A stretch of 64,000 bases of DNA from Pilaira anomala (GCA_025716855.1 JAIXMQ010000035.1:1-64000), one strand, 5' to 3'. Shown: positions 45,688 through 57,830, counted from the stretch's first letter. Notes: generated by a model not told the origin, from the letters alone. A program made the numbers and translations.

Positions 45688-48600
45688 TTAAACATTTCTT
45701 AAAAGCTCTAATTCAGCATTAATTTCTTCTTGAACTCTTTGTTGACCTGTGGACGCTTCATCCACTTCACGAATATCAATTAGAAAATCACGTATATCAT
45801 TTTGGAATCGTTGTAAATCACCGCTATACTCAAACATACCCATCACCAGAACTTCAATTTGATCCCTATAAAAAAAACGAAATATGAGCATATATAAAAG
45901 AAACAGGAAGAGCTTATAGTTACTTTTGAAGTAAAGGAAAGGCATTACAAAGTAATTCCATTGTATACTGTTGCAAAAATTCGATATTGGACATAAGTGG
46001 ATTCGATACTTGATCTGGATTAAATAATCTAGTATATATCTCTCCTTCCTGTACCAATTCAAATAACCGAGATAATACTTGACTTTGATAATTAAAGCCG
46101 TTTCTACAATCCGGATCTACCAAGACTTCCAAGATGTCTCGCAAGATACGCACATAATACCTTTCAAAGAATTGACTAGATACATCTTCATCTTCTAGTT
46201 GTGCAACGGTATTAATCATATCTAAACATGTTTGAAGGGCAATTTGAGATATTTCGCGGATAGTATGTTTGGTTCCCCACATAATACTATCAATCACAAG
46301 TTGGAATAAATCAGAAGATTGAAATAACTCTACAGTATAATTTTTAGCATCTATAACAAATATATATATATATATATATATTTACCTATAAAACATCTTC
46401 TATTAAGGACTCGTAATAACCTATAAAACTCATGTCGAAACTCTGGAAAATCAACAAAATTTGATGTAATCATGGGTAATGTAGAAACAAATTCAATATC
46501 AATTGTTTCTTTTAACAAGTCAGGCCAAATAGGGTCCTATATATGCGTAAGAATAAAGTCGAGTCTATTTTTTTTTTTTTATAACTTACCTGCATTTTTT
46601 CAAATATACATGTCAATAAACTCAAGACTTGTGGTTCTCTATTTTCTACTTGAGTCGTATTTTTATAGTCTAACACAATGAACTGTATTAAACGTGAGAG
46701 CATATTTTGATCTTGTAATTCTAAAGATTCATTCGAGAGTACAAATGTTTCAAATAATTCCAGAATTAATTGTCGAATACGTTTATAATGTTGTTCTTGA
46801 GGTTGTTCACTCGATAGTTGATAGCATTGGATTAAAGCTGGTGTTATTGTTTGTAACTGATTACGAAAAATGGGACCCACAGGTTCACAAGTGACGACGT
46901 TAATTTTAAGTACATTAATGATAGATTTGAGAGCAGAGGGTGTCATGATAGATTCTTGTAAGGTGCGAACAATCTATATAGAAATGTGTTTTTTTAGAAG
47001 CAAGTAACGATTGAAACTAGATGAGTACTACTTACGGTTTCATTAGGTACAGTCATTAAGATAACTAAAGATTGTTGTTGTATGTGTGTAGGTGATTCAG
47101 ATAAGATGGTTCCGATTGCTTTATAAAAAGTACACAATTGATTTGAATTAAGAAAAGCGGTTGTATTTCTCAAATTTGATAACAATGACTCCAAGACAGA
47201 AGGGTTATTCTGATGCGACACAATAAATTCTTGTCTACATCCTTGAGCAATTTTTAAAAAAGAATCACAAGCCATTTCTCTGACAGGCGTTTGGTCATGT
47301 TGCATATATGTGAATATCTTTTGTAATAAAAAAGAGAGGAAATCCCAATGAGATTTAAGAAATCTAGCATATTGACCAGCAATATATAAGAGACAAGAGG
47401 CAATAACCCATTCCTGATCATTATTTTTAGGTTGGGCTAATTCAGCTTTTTGTAATAGCTCAACCAAATCTTTTGCTACAATGGATTCCAAGAATTGATT
47501 TTCTTGTTGTTCCGAAATTGTACCTGAAATAGCTCCAATAGACCAACAGGTACGAAATAATTCATCCCATGACCAACCATTGTTTGATGTCAAGATACGT
47601 GAAAGTCTTTCTTGAATCAACGTTTGAATATAAACAGGGTAGAGATGTGTCAATGAACTAAATACGTCACGTAATGATTTCGAAAGTACTGTCGTATCAC
47701 TTTGTTTAATGAAATCTCGAGTGATTTCACCGTTATCATTTTCTATCACAAACACATCATCAGGTCTTACCATATTTTCAATCAAAACAATTGCTAATTG
47801 ATGTAATATATCTTGATAGGGTGTAGATTGATTATGATTCATATCTTGAACAATATCATAGGTTATTTTAGCCCAACATTCTAAACACATTTTCCATACT
47901 TCGCGTTCTTGAATACAAGATATCTTTAAAAGATATTGTAATGTTTGATGCATACTCGTTTGTCCACCTTCTGTACCTTCAATTAAAGATTGATATTTTG
48001 TTAAAAAGGTAGTTAAAAAGATGGCTAAAGCTTCAATGAATTGTTGATCTTCGTTATTGGATTTATTGTAAAGTTGAACTATATCTGCATCAGTTGGTAT
48101 AATACGAATCATTTCTTTTGTAACTATGTCGTAAATGTTGAGAATGATATCATTGTATTGTTCATCTACTCTATCCAAGCTAATAATTTCGGTAAAGCAT
48201 TGAAGGGATAAGTTTCTTTGTGTAGGTGATCTAGACAACTAAGTAGAAAAATGAGTACATATAAATCTATATACACTAATATATATATATTTACATTGGA
48301 TTCAAGTATTTGAATCAAGTCTTGTTGATAAACAAATTGTATAGGAATCCAGCTGATAAATTTCAATAAAGTTTCTAATGTTGCATTTATCAAATAGATA
48401 TTGGTAGAAGGTGTTGATAATACATTTTTACAGAGATCAAAAATAGAACCAAATTCATTCACCATTTGTTTCTTTAGTTTTTGCATTTTAGCCATCGTCA
48501 TATGATCAACAGAAAAGTCAAACACTTCTTCACTATATCCAATGTGTAAATGAATAAATCATATATAACAATAATAATAAAATCTACCTTAATAGTTTTA

Positions 48601-49309
48601 GGATCTTCATGTTATTTTCGCATAAAGAAGTATTCACAAGACTTGAATCTACAATCTCTTGAATAAATGAAGGCCAATACTGAGGCCAATCCTTTTTTAA
48701 GATTTGAACTAAAACAAGGTCAAGTTTATTAAGATATATCTTTTGGGATCGGAGTGTGGACTCGTTTGAAGAAAGCTCAATGATGTTTTTGACAATGTAA
48801 TTTCGCATAACTTTTTTTAAAAGGTTAGTATGTATTCATGAATTAGATACTATCTTTCTTACCTAAACGTTGCTCCATAGGTAATGTATTCCACCGAACA
48901 ATAATAAATTCTTCTAATATTCCAAGCGCTATAAACTATATATATAAAAGAAAAAAAAAAAGTCAATTTCTTTTACAAGAAAAAAAGTTGTTTTCGTTTT
49001 ACTTTTGCTTGTATAATAGAAGACTGTTCAAGTATTTCATAAACTAGCTGCCAAGAGTCCGGATGACTTTGGAATTCGGTCAAGATCAATTGTGCTTTTT
49101 GTCTCTAAAAACAAGAAGTCGTTAATAACAAGTTTTTCGTTACTCCTTTGTTTACGTTTTTATTACCGTACTGTTATCTCCTTCATAAAACGCTTGTACT
49201 GTATTATCAAAATCCTTGACAGTAAACGAGCTATTGACAAGCGACTATGTGTAGTTTTTTTTGTTGAGTTATTAAATACATTGTATTGTTTCTATGAACT
49301 TACATTCAT
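45688..49309 (-). CDS. XPO1: Exportin-1 (CRM1/Xpo1), divergent
   Basis: Karyopherin that exports leucine-rich NES cargo with Ran-GTP. Eleven exons (49304..49309, 49167..49244, 49003..49104, 48863..48935, 48588..48810, 48295..48532, 47036..48238, 46590..46973, 46386..46536, 45924..46350, 45688..45865) total 1020 residues. The N-terminal importin-beta region includes NSTRQKAQLILTEFQ and KKDWPQYWPSFIQEI; WSWDELFRTCWSIGAISGT and FVDFPEFRHEFYRLLRVLN are CRM1 hallmarks. The first coding exon is six nucleotides. The NES-groove segment, normally CEQKRGKDNKA, is replaced by LQKAELAQPKNNDQEW, with Leu502 at the leptomycin-B cysteine position. It may be a second, divergent paralogue. Confidence 0.9.
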
Positions 49310-49543
49310 TGTTATGTAAAACTCGAAAGAAATAATAAAAAAAAATTGGTCTATTTGTAAAACAGATGCACTTTATTTAGGAAGGAACAGTCCCATGTAG
49401 TCCTTTGAGTGAAAAGTAAGTGAAAAGTTCAATCAACTACATATAACGGCTTAAAAAACACCTAGCAAAATTTAAAGTGAATATGAATTTTATTATAACA
49501 TGTAATGAATAATATAGATTATCATAGGAGTAATCGTAAAGTT

Positions 49544-50060
49544 ACTTTAGGCATCAAAATACAACGAACATTCACAGTATTTGCCTCTGCTTGCATCGAT
49601 CAATCTGTAGAGATTTTCAACAGTGGGACTGAATTGTTCGATTACAGCTGCTTGATTCGAGGCGTTTTGACAGTTGGAATGGAATACTTGACAAATATAA
49701 AGTAATGAATAGAAGTTTTTTTTTTTTTTTTGGCTCAAGAAGGCCGCCAATCTATGTATTTTTATCGAATTTTTAGTAATTTGAATCTGGCAATTTCTGT
49801 CAATATGTAAATATGATTGAATTCAAGCGACATGAGATAAAATACAACAATAACCCCTTTGCCTGAAGACCGAAAGAGTTTGTCAGTTTAGTAAAATCAA
49901 ATGAGTCTTTTGTAAGTAAACCAATTCTTAACAGATCAAGAGCGAGAGCGTGATTGCCGGAATCATCAACTTTTACTTCGTGTTTAAGTTTAAATGATAC
50001 TTCATTTGTTGCAACTTAGTTATCGTAGCGTCCGGAGAAGAGAGAAAAAAGTTGTAATTT
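49544..50060 (-). pseudogene. Decayed partial copy of the 51705..53253 nuclease-like gene
   Basis: The minus strand repeats the 3' third of the gene at 51705..53253: QFSPTVENLYRLIDASRGKY against RFSPTVENLYRLIDASRSKY, and YILTEIARFK against YTLTEITRFK. Stops and frameshifts interrupt it (for example after RFKLLKIR, and around 49860). The 5' half is absent. It lies directly upstream of exportin-1, only about 240 bp from that gene's start. Confidence 0.8.
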
Positions 50061-50459
50061 TTCCCACTGATTTTTTCTTGAGCCACTGAATAAATGTTAA
50101 CATCTAAAGTATATGTAAAATATGTTAACTAGGATAAATTTTAAGAAAAGAATAATATATATTTTTTTAATTCTATAAAAAAATAGTTGTTAATCTATCT
50201 TTAACATTACATTTTGACCTTTGTTTTTTCTAACATTTTTTCTTTTACTTTGCTTTTTTCATGCAAATCCCTCATTATCCTTTTGGCTCTACGGGTAATC
50301 GCTCATCCAGGTATTATAACTTTTTTTGTCAACTTTTTTCACATGACCTCCTTTGGCGTATATAATATTCAAATATCTACGTCATTCGTGGGAGAACACA
50401 TGATTGACGTGGATTACTGGGGTGCTGCTTTGAATTTTTTTTTCTCTCTTTTTTCTACC

Positions 50460-50960
50460 TTGCGACATAGAAGATGCTTGCAGCCTGTAGGTTAAGGAAT
50501 CTGACTGACCGTCCTTGAAACATGCTTGCGGCCTGTAGGTTGGATAATTGACTGAAAGCTCTTGATACTGCCCCTTGTGAGAGCTTTTGAGGCTTGAAAC
50601 TTGGACGCGGGTTCTTTTATGTTTCTGGAATGCTTGTAGCCTGTAGGTTAAGGAATCTGACCGACCGTCCTTGAAACATGCTTGCAGCCTGTAGGCTAGG
50701 GAATCTAACTGATTGTTCTTGAGAACATGCTTGTATAACCTGAAATTTGTAGGTTTTTTTTTTTGAAGAAAAAAAGAAATACGTTTTAAGACTAAAACCG
50801 AAAGAAGCCTGTAGGTTAGATAACTAGCTGAAAGTTCTTGAAATTTTCTTGCGGCCTGTAAGTTGGATAATTGACTGAAAGCTCTTGATACTGCCCCTTG
50901 TGAGAGCTTTTGAGGCTTGAAACTTGGACGTGGGTTTCCAGACTGCTTTAAGCCGGCTCT
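50460..50960. repeat. Degenerate ~48-bp and ~100-bp repeats
   Basis: The motif TGCTTGCAGCCTGTAGGTTA with variants recurs at about 50475, 50523, 50631, 50679 and, more diverged, 50805 and 50848. Two near-identical ~87-bp blocks (50529-50615 and 50853-50938) contain GATACTGCCCCTTGTGAGAG. Local GC is higher than the surroundings. Array type is unknown; it lies inside the accessory island. Confidence 0.75.
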
Positions 50961-51244
50961 TTTTTATGGAAAGTAAGTTATTGCTTCAGCTAAATCGCTA
51001 AATTACTAACTTATTTTAAATTTCTACATTTGCTTTGAGGAAATCTACAACCTCATCTCAAACTATGAGTTAGATTGTTGCTGAACCTTTTTCGTTTGCT
51101 TCTGAAATAAACTACATTGGGTATCTCTTATCAAGACATGTATACACTCATTATGTTACTTCTCATTTGTTCACTCATAATATCACTCAATTTTCTCACA
51201 ACTTTTCTCAGATTAATAATAAAGGATCGTAACTCTTTTTTTGC

Positions 51245-51474
51245 TATCCATTGAAACTTTGTTGTGGGTATGTTGCATCACATATTGATTCGACTTACAA
51301 ACATTGTAATAAAGAAAATGTTCTTAAAGAATGTATTTTATTAGATCAATAACTGTTTGATGACTATATTACTTATACATGTAATAAAAAGAATAAACTT
51401 GCAATGTGTAGAGTAAATCATAAAGGCCTCTTTGGATTTGCAGTGGATAAGCAAAACTATCGGGTTGTTTACTA
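51245..51474 (+). pseudogene. Possible decayed coding fragment, Cys/Asn/Lys-rich
   Basis: One frame reads about 76 codons with a single internal stop (TAA at 51350-51352): CCGYVASHIDSTYKHC, then FDDYITYTCNKKNKLAMC, then GLFGFAVDKQNYRVVY. It looks more protein-like than neighbouring AT-rich noise and may be a mobile-element or lineage-specific gene remnant. The family is not recognised. Confidence 0.3.
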
Positions 51475-51704
51475 GGTGTCTTTCCTAACATCTTTTTTTT
51501 CCTTGACAATTAAATAGCAAACAGGATGAAGCCAAATAATTTTTTATCAAGTGTCATAAGTCTATAGTAGTGACCGAGAGAATTTATAATAGTTAATAAT
51601 AAACTATGTTCCATCACATACACCATCTCTTTATTTTATACTTTTTGCGTGCACGTAAAAAACGTCATAGAAAATTTAAAGTTAAACATATAAAAATTTG
51701 CTTT

Positions 51705-53253
51705 TTAGGCTTCGAACGAGAGGGAACATTCACGGTATTTGCTTCTGGATGCATCAATTAATCGATAAAGATTTTCAACTGTTGGACTGAATCGTTCGAT
51801 TAAAACTTCTTCATTGGAGGCAATAATACAATTCGACCAGAATATTTGACAAATATAAACTAAAGCATGGAAGTTTTTTTGTGATAAAAAGGCTGATAAT
51901 CCGTGAATCGAATTCGGTACTTTAAATCTTGTAATTTCTGTTAAAGTGTAAATCTTTTTGAAGTCAAGCGACATAATGTAAAAAACAATGTTAAATCCGT
52001 TTACTTGGAAGCCAAGACAATTCTCCAGTTTGTTAAAGTCAAGCGAGTCTTTTGTAAGTAATCCAATTCTTAACAGATCAAGAGCGAGAACGTGATTACA
52101 AGAATCATCTACCTTTACTTCACCATGCCCAAGATTGTGCTGATACTTCATTTGTCGCAGCTTAGTAATGGTGGCGTCCGGGCGAAGATCATTTTCTTCG
52201 GATTTCTTGTTTGACCATCTTAATAATGTATTCCTTTCCGGATCGGATATGATAGATACAAGAATAGGATCAATATAAGTAGTAAACAGCTCAGTTTCAG
52301 ATAAACTATTTATATGCTTGATGGAGTTGGTAGGGAGTTTCTGCAATCTATTTATGTTGTAAATAACACGTTAGATATGATAAATGTTTGGTGTAAATTA
52401 GCTTTACTTACAAATTATTTATAGCTTTAATGGCTTTAGCTAAATGATACTCTTTACCTCTGGCCAAAGTTAATAATATCAACTCTGCTTCACTTCTGTC
52501 AATCTTATTTTTTTCAACGGCATCAATAGCCTTTGATACTTCATTTAAAACTCGTAACTCTTCATTGTTGTCAATTTCAATAAAACGATTATTGAATGTA
52601 TTTGTTAATCTTGAATGTAATGAATTTAGAGTCTCTTCCGAAAAAACCTCTAAAAGAGTTTCACTATATTGATCAGGGGATAGCAATAGAATATTTGTAT
52701 GAGATAGAAGTTCATGTAAATTAGTTTCAATTTTAAATAGATCATTTGAAGCCATTTGTATTGCCTTCTTTTTGTAAATATTGAATAAATTGTAAACATT
52801 TTTATCTTCTTCAGTCTGGACGGCATCTTCAATATTAGGAAGAGGTGTACTTGGTTGATTCAGCTGTCTTGATTTTCGGGTGAACACATTATTATTATTA
52901 TTAGGAGGAGGAGTACTTGGTTGATTCAACAGTTGTGCCTCTTGATTGATTACATTACCAAAGTATTCAGTTACACCAGTCTCAGCATCTAAACTATTTT
53001 TCTTTCTTTGCTTCATAATCCAAAATAATTTGCATTCTTCTGAATTGTTCCAGCCATTGTATTCAACTAAAAGATTATCAGAGGAAGATAAATATTTTGT
53101 AATAATGGTCTTGTATCTAGCATTGCTGTATTGGCGATCTAAATATCCAAAGTGCTCTACGAATGACTTTAAAGATAATGTAGCTTGATTTTCTATACAC
53201 CATTGTGCATCAACACCTAGCCTTCTTTTTCTTTTTTTCGAATCGCTTGACAT
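51705..53253 (-). CDS. Lineage-specific PD-(D/E)XK-like protein
   Basis: Two exons (52412..53253, 51705..52347) give 494 residues, the only intact member of a decayed local family. The N-terminus has a nuclear-type basic cluster, SDSKKRKRRLG, then a Ser/Asn/Pro linker with duplicated LNQPSTP motifs and a helical middle. The C-terminal third contains DLRPDATI and, about 15 residues on, LGHGEVKVDD: a PD...(D/E)XK arrangement typical of restriction-like nuclease folds. LRIGLLTKDSLD, LGFQVNGFNIVFYIMSL and YTLTEITRFKVPNS follow. I recall such proteins as expanded in Mucorales; activity is unproven. Start at the ATG 53253; the track of open codons two residues upstream begins with TTG. Confidence 0.65.
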
Positions 53254-54605
53254 CAATACTATTTAAACTGATTTAAAAAGGGTAAAAAAAAAAGAAAAAA
53301 AAAAAAGATGAAAAAAAAGAAAAAAAAAAAGATGAAAAAAAAGATGAAAAAAGTTTTTTTTAAATAAAGTTCATGTTTATCAGTTCACACCAACAATCAT
53401 TTAGTTTTTTACTATCCTTAGATCGTATTCAAAAAAGGGAAAAATTACAGTGTTCAAAAATGAGATGTTATCTGTATATGCAATGACATAAGCTTCTTCA
53501 TGCATCTGTTAATGATTTATTTACATCTTGTATCACATTTTGAAAAAAAATTTCTTAGTAAAAAGCTATGGTCTTTAATCGGCAAATGTTTTCTCTTTTA
53601 TTTTTATCGAGAACGTATGATTGTAGGTTACGCTTATTCCAAGGATGATTAGCATTAACCACACGTCTATTGTACATCTGTCAAATATCTACCTAATTTA
53701 GAAGGGCTCAGTTTTCTGTAAGGCTCGTGTTCAACAAATTACAAGGATAAATTCTTGAAAACATTAGGTTTAAGTTTATCAAATCATTGTATTCAGCCGC
53801 AGCCATCTAAAGATTTATCCGGCTTTTATTTATTACTATTCAATTACAAAATATATATATCATTATATATCCTGACCTACTATTAACATAAGTAAATTCA
53901 TATAGTGTTGACACCAACTACAATGTTCTAGTTATGAAAAAAAAGGCCATACTATTCCACATGATTTATGTTATTTGACTTCTTTATTTTTTCTTCTCAC
54001 GTCACAAACAGTTTTTTTTTGTTTGATTTCTTTTATCTTTACAAAATCCAAACCTTTCCTTCAAGACCCTCAGCCCTTTCCTTTTAATACCGCTTTAATC
54101 TCTTGCTTGAATACACATGTTTTTCAGACAAGAGATTGTAACTAGAACTAAATGGTGATATATATACCAGATATATATCTTTATCATTGATTAGTATTTA
54201 GAGGGTGGGTTCACCTTCTATCTGACATTATACTTTATTTCTGATTAATAATTTATATCTCAGTATCTCTGAATATTCATGAAATACAAAATCGTTTAAA
54301 CCCATATTTGCTCTTTTCCTCAAAAGCTTAAATTATCAATTCATAAATTTATGCGTGTAACACATTTAAATTACTTCTTGATCCGAGACTGCCAAATCTA
54401 CTGTCAACGAACCAGACTCTTTTCCACTCTTTTATTTTAGTATAAATACATCCTCTTTTTTCTCATAAATAAAAACCTCATCTTATATTTTAAGACTTTC
54501 AACAAATATAACGTCGCTTATTTAATAATTTATCAAATGGCAAGACATATCATAGCTCTAATAAGTTTATTATAAAAAAGTAGTTCATTGTCTAATAAAT
54601 TTCAA
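53254..54605. other. Intergenic region, no gene seen
   Basis: About 1.35 kb: AAAG/ATG-rich short repeats (53281-53345), then unique AT-rich DNA. No reading frame above noise. Confidence 0.5.
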
Positions 54606-54611
54606 TAGCAA

Positions 54612-55190
54612 ATGCCCTTTTCTGTACAGATTGGGTATGAAAGCAAGTAGGTCATTTCTTACTTTAATCCAGAAAAGCTAGACCTTCCCGAGCTGAAAGA
54701 TCGCGAAGTTTGGTATATGGTGGCCCATATTTGGCATTTTATCGATACAGTGTTTAACGGCGAGGAAGATATAGTTGTTTTATGGTAAATTCATGGGAAC
54801 CACAAATTTTTATTTCTATACATACTTATATGTACTAACGTTGATGTAACATTAGAGGGGAGACCAGTAGTGAAAGTTCTACTAAAAAAAAAACGATCAA
54901 TTAGGGCTATAGAGTTACTCGAAAGAAAGCAAATTGGAAGCAAGTATGACAGGATATTTGAAAAGATATCCTGCGATCACGATGAAGCAGAGGAATACGG
55001 TGCTTTGGAGGTAGGTAAGAGCTATGATGGGGACTAAGCCAGCGAACGGCATGAAGAAGGTGTCGTCAAATTACTAAAATGTCTCAAAGATGTGTTGGAT
55101 AATCTCTTACCTAAAAAAAATGATAATAAAAAAGTACATCCTGTTAGCTTCATATATTCAGGGCTCCAATCCCTACCAAATACATAAGAG
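54612..55190 (+). pseudogene. Decayed lineage-specific nuclease-like gene
   Basis: Protein-like stretches are clear: LPELKDREVWYMVAHIWHFI, then RGETSSESSTKKK, then RAIELLERKQIGSKYDRIFE and EEYGALEVGKSYDGD, then HEEGVVKLLKCLKDVLDNLL. The E-X-G-K and K-lkD pattern resembles the same Mucorales-expanded superfamily as 51705..53253. It is broken by TAG at 54648-54650, a frame change at the A-run near 54883-54892, and TAA at 55035-55037. An intron (about 54787 to 54853) appears retained. Confidence 0.65.
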
Positions 55191-55690
55191 AAAACTTAAA
55201 TACCTCCATTTAATTTCCTTATATGGGTTTTCTGCCACCCATTTTTTTCAAATAGGTGGCACCCACTTCTTGTTTTTAAGACTTTTTAATAATACATCTA
55301 ATACAATCTTCTATAACAATAGATTTAGAGACTCTCTCTAAGTCAACCTCATCTTAACAAACTTTTTTTTTTTTTTTGCCTACATACACAAATAAATTAA
55401 AAATCAAAAGATTATCTATGGGATCTTAATAAACAAATAATCATATGTATTTGATAATACAGGTAATTAACACAAGTTATATTACCTTTGCTTATGATGG
55501 TTAACATTCAACTATTGTAGTTTTGCTTCGAATAATTATGATAATCTCGAAGTGCTTTAAAAAAGTGGGCACCAGATAATTCAAACAAGGAAATTAAGTA
55601 GGTGGTATTTAATGGCTCTCTTTTTCTATTATTATCCATATTTTAAAAAGTAACATTATGTCCATTATTTCGAAAAATAAACGTTAATAA
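55191..55690. other. Intergenic region, no gene seen
   Basis: AT-rich; nothing supported. Confidence 0.45.
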
Positions 55691-56545
55691 ATTAAAAGGG
55701 AGCTTATAAAGGGAAACCAGGGTAAATAATAAAAAAAAAAAAGTTTTTTTTTAGCCTTTTTTAAGCTTTTTAAACTTTTTTTTTTTCATAATGTCAGATA
55801 GTGAACGATCCGATAGTTTTGTTTTTAATAAACACAGTGAGACGAACCCTAACGGAAAGCAAACTCAACACCGTTGCAACCCTTATTTAGAAGACGTACT
55901 TGAAGGTTTATCTCAGTGGCCTATGGACGTAGCAAAGCCTTTTAGTATATTCCTTTCTTGTTTAAAGTCTCAACCAGGTAAATAAAAAAAAATATGTATA
56001 TTTTGAACTGTTCTAAAAATTAATCATAATAACCATAGGTCAAGAACCAACAAGATACAACAAAAATCAAAACGAAGAAAGCAAGTAAAAAAAAAAAAAA
56101 AAAAAAAACTTTAGATTTCCGCGCAACCAAATAGACTTATCATACATTATATATTTCCCTTTTTTTGTTTTTTTTTATCTTTTTTCAAAATATATACACA
56201 CTTATGCGTTGTAACTCACTGATACCGCTAACAAATAATAAAGAGGAAACCATACGTCTTTACGTGACAACGACTTCTTTTGTCTTGGTTAAAAATGAGA
56301 AACATATTTTGGAAATTCACTTTGACGGACACAGAATGACTCGTAGAGGTGACAAAATAATAATAAAGAAATGTGGTAGGATTGTGTATATTAATATCTT
56401 ACTCAGATACATTTGAACCAGTGAATATCGTTCAAAGTTATGATATTTATGGAGTTTGGGATTTATGGAAGGATTTCGAGGTAATAAGCTCATATCATTT
56501 TTTGTGGACATTGCGACTGCATTTTTGGAATTAAAGGCCATGAAC
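55690..56545 (+). repeat. Segmental duplication, copy 1
   Basis: Matches 58505..58740 plus 60093..60563 in order and orientation. It holds a small intact gene (55791..56088) and the first two exons of a SAC2-like gene (56204 onward). Homology stops abruptly at ATATCATTT (about 56497), the end of SAC2 exon 2. Confidence 0.85.
55791..56088 (+). CDS. Small protein of 78 residues, unknown function
   Basis: Two exons (55791..55977, 56039..56088). The product starts MSDSERSDSFVFNKHSE, has a central CNPYLEDVLEGLSQWPMDVA and ends NQNEESK. No domain, signal or membrane segment is recognised. Reading through the intron would also end quickly (SQPGK). Splicing gives 79 codons with stop exactly. A broken second copy lies at 58570. 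Because the intact copy survives next to a decayed SAC2 start, it may be the functional one. Confidence 0.5.
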
Positions 56546-56700
56546 AACTTCCTAAATGCATACCCTCATAACTACGTATTATCATTGACTTTGGTCATAA
56601 AATATAAATCATGGCTCAAAACTAAACAGTTCCTAGCCTCGCTCGTGTTGCCACTTCTGGTTATGAAAATAGTATAAAAATCTTCTCTGAATAGAAGTAA
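56204..56700 (+). pseudogene. Truncated duplicate of the SAC2-like gene 5' end
   Basis: Exon 1 (56204..56348) encodes the same start as the intact gene, MRCNSLIPL and [21 protein letters not shown] 61-nt-type intron (56349..56406, ACTCAG acceptor) is retained. Exon 2 begins [16 protein letters not shown], then lacks one base relative to the intact copy (GGAGTTTGG against GGAGTATTGG), shifting frame. After ISF the sequence is unrelated. The remaining SAC domain is missing. Confidence 0.82.
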
Positions 56701-56776
56701 GAACTTAATAGATATGCATAGTTTTGAGATATATTTATTAATAAAAAATAGAAATAAAAGGTAAATGCTATATTAT

Positions 56777-57830
56777 TTATTGGGCATTTTCTTTATTTTT
56801 TCCTTTCTTGTCTTCTTTTTGTTTCTTTCTCGGAGAAATATGGGGGCTTGGGTCTTCGATAGTTTCTTCCAGAATCTCCTGATTTATGTCGATAGAACCT
56901 AATACCTCATCAAGTACATCGAACGTATCTTCAATTAAGGGACGGATACCAGCAAAGTTCTTAAAAAAAAGTTGGCATTGCTTGCTTGAAAATAGATTGT
57001 TGACCGAGACAGGAAAACTTGAGATCGTTGCTTGGTTTACTAAGGCTGTAAACATATACGTCATCCTCGTAGAATTGTAAGCCAAACAACTTTAGCTTTC
57101 TGATCATCGTTACGGACGGTACTTCCATTCTTGAGACAATGTGCTTGAACATTGCTTTTAGATTTTTTTCTTCTGTAGTTGGTGCGAACTAAGCAGGAGA
57201 AATGTCTTCCCGTGCCAACGGGCCCACAGGAAGACACGCCAGAAAGGCTCTGGGAGTCGGTTGATTTCGTAAAACTCCTGCCCCGGTTTCAGTAGGTTTT
57301 ACCATACCTTTATAAATGGGCTTCGGTTCTTTATTGTTTTTGGATTTTTGCATGTTTTGTTCCTGTCTTCAATATAATGGGTTTGGTTTACTTTGCTTGG
57401 TGGTCCAGAAACTTCAATAATCATTATTTCCATATCGTATTTATTATCTCGAACAATTAAATCAATCTTAGGACCAGCAAAACGTCTGTCATCATCAAAC
57501 AAATAACGATTTACTTCGACTGATTTTGCTTTTAAACTTGTTTCTCCAAAAAAAAAGAGAAATACGGGGGTATGTTTTAAAAATTGGGGCAAGCACGAAG
57601 TAAAGATATGTATCTTCATGGGTGCAAACTAACGCCTTTTTCTTTTCATCCTTTAAAACTTCCTTCTTTTCTTCAACAGCTGCTCTTTCCATTTTATATA
57701 GTAGCCTTTTGCAGAAGTTGCCAGCATCTTGACTTGTTTTAATCCTTGTCTTGAATTCAGCTTTGAAATGTCGGTAGTCATCTTTACCAACACCAAGGCT
57801 AAAGATATCTATATCGTTTACTGAATTCTA
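56777..57830 (-). pseudogene. Decayed lineage-specific PD-(D/E)XK-like gene
   Basis: Frames from 57830 down carry NFCKRLLYKMERAAVEEKKE, then RFAGPKIDLIVRDNKYDMEI and MIIEVSGPPSKVNQTHYIED (an ID...EVS nuclease-like core). After a possible intron (GTATGG to CTGCTTAG, about 57305 to 57190) follow EVPSVTMIRKLKLFGLQFY, EDDVYVYS and a Lys-rich tail ending NKENAQ. Frameshifts occur at the A-run 57547-57556 and near 57045. It is a relic of the same class of genes as 51705..53253. Confidence 0.65.

Noticed and set aside
50214..50495. 93-codon Phe/Leu-rich plus-strand ORF
   Set aside because: Composition is translated T-rich DNA, there is no family resemblance, and it runs into the short-repeat cluster.
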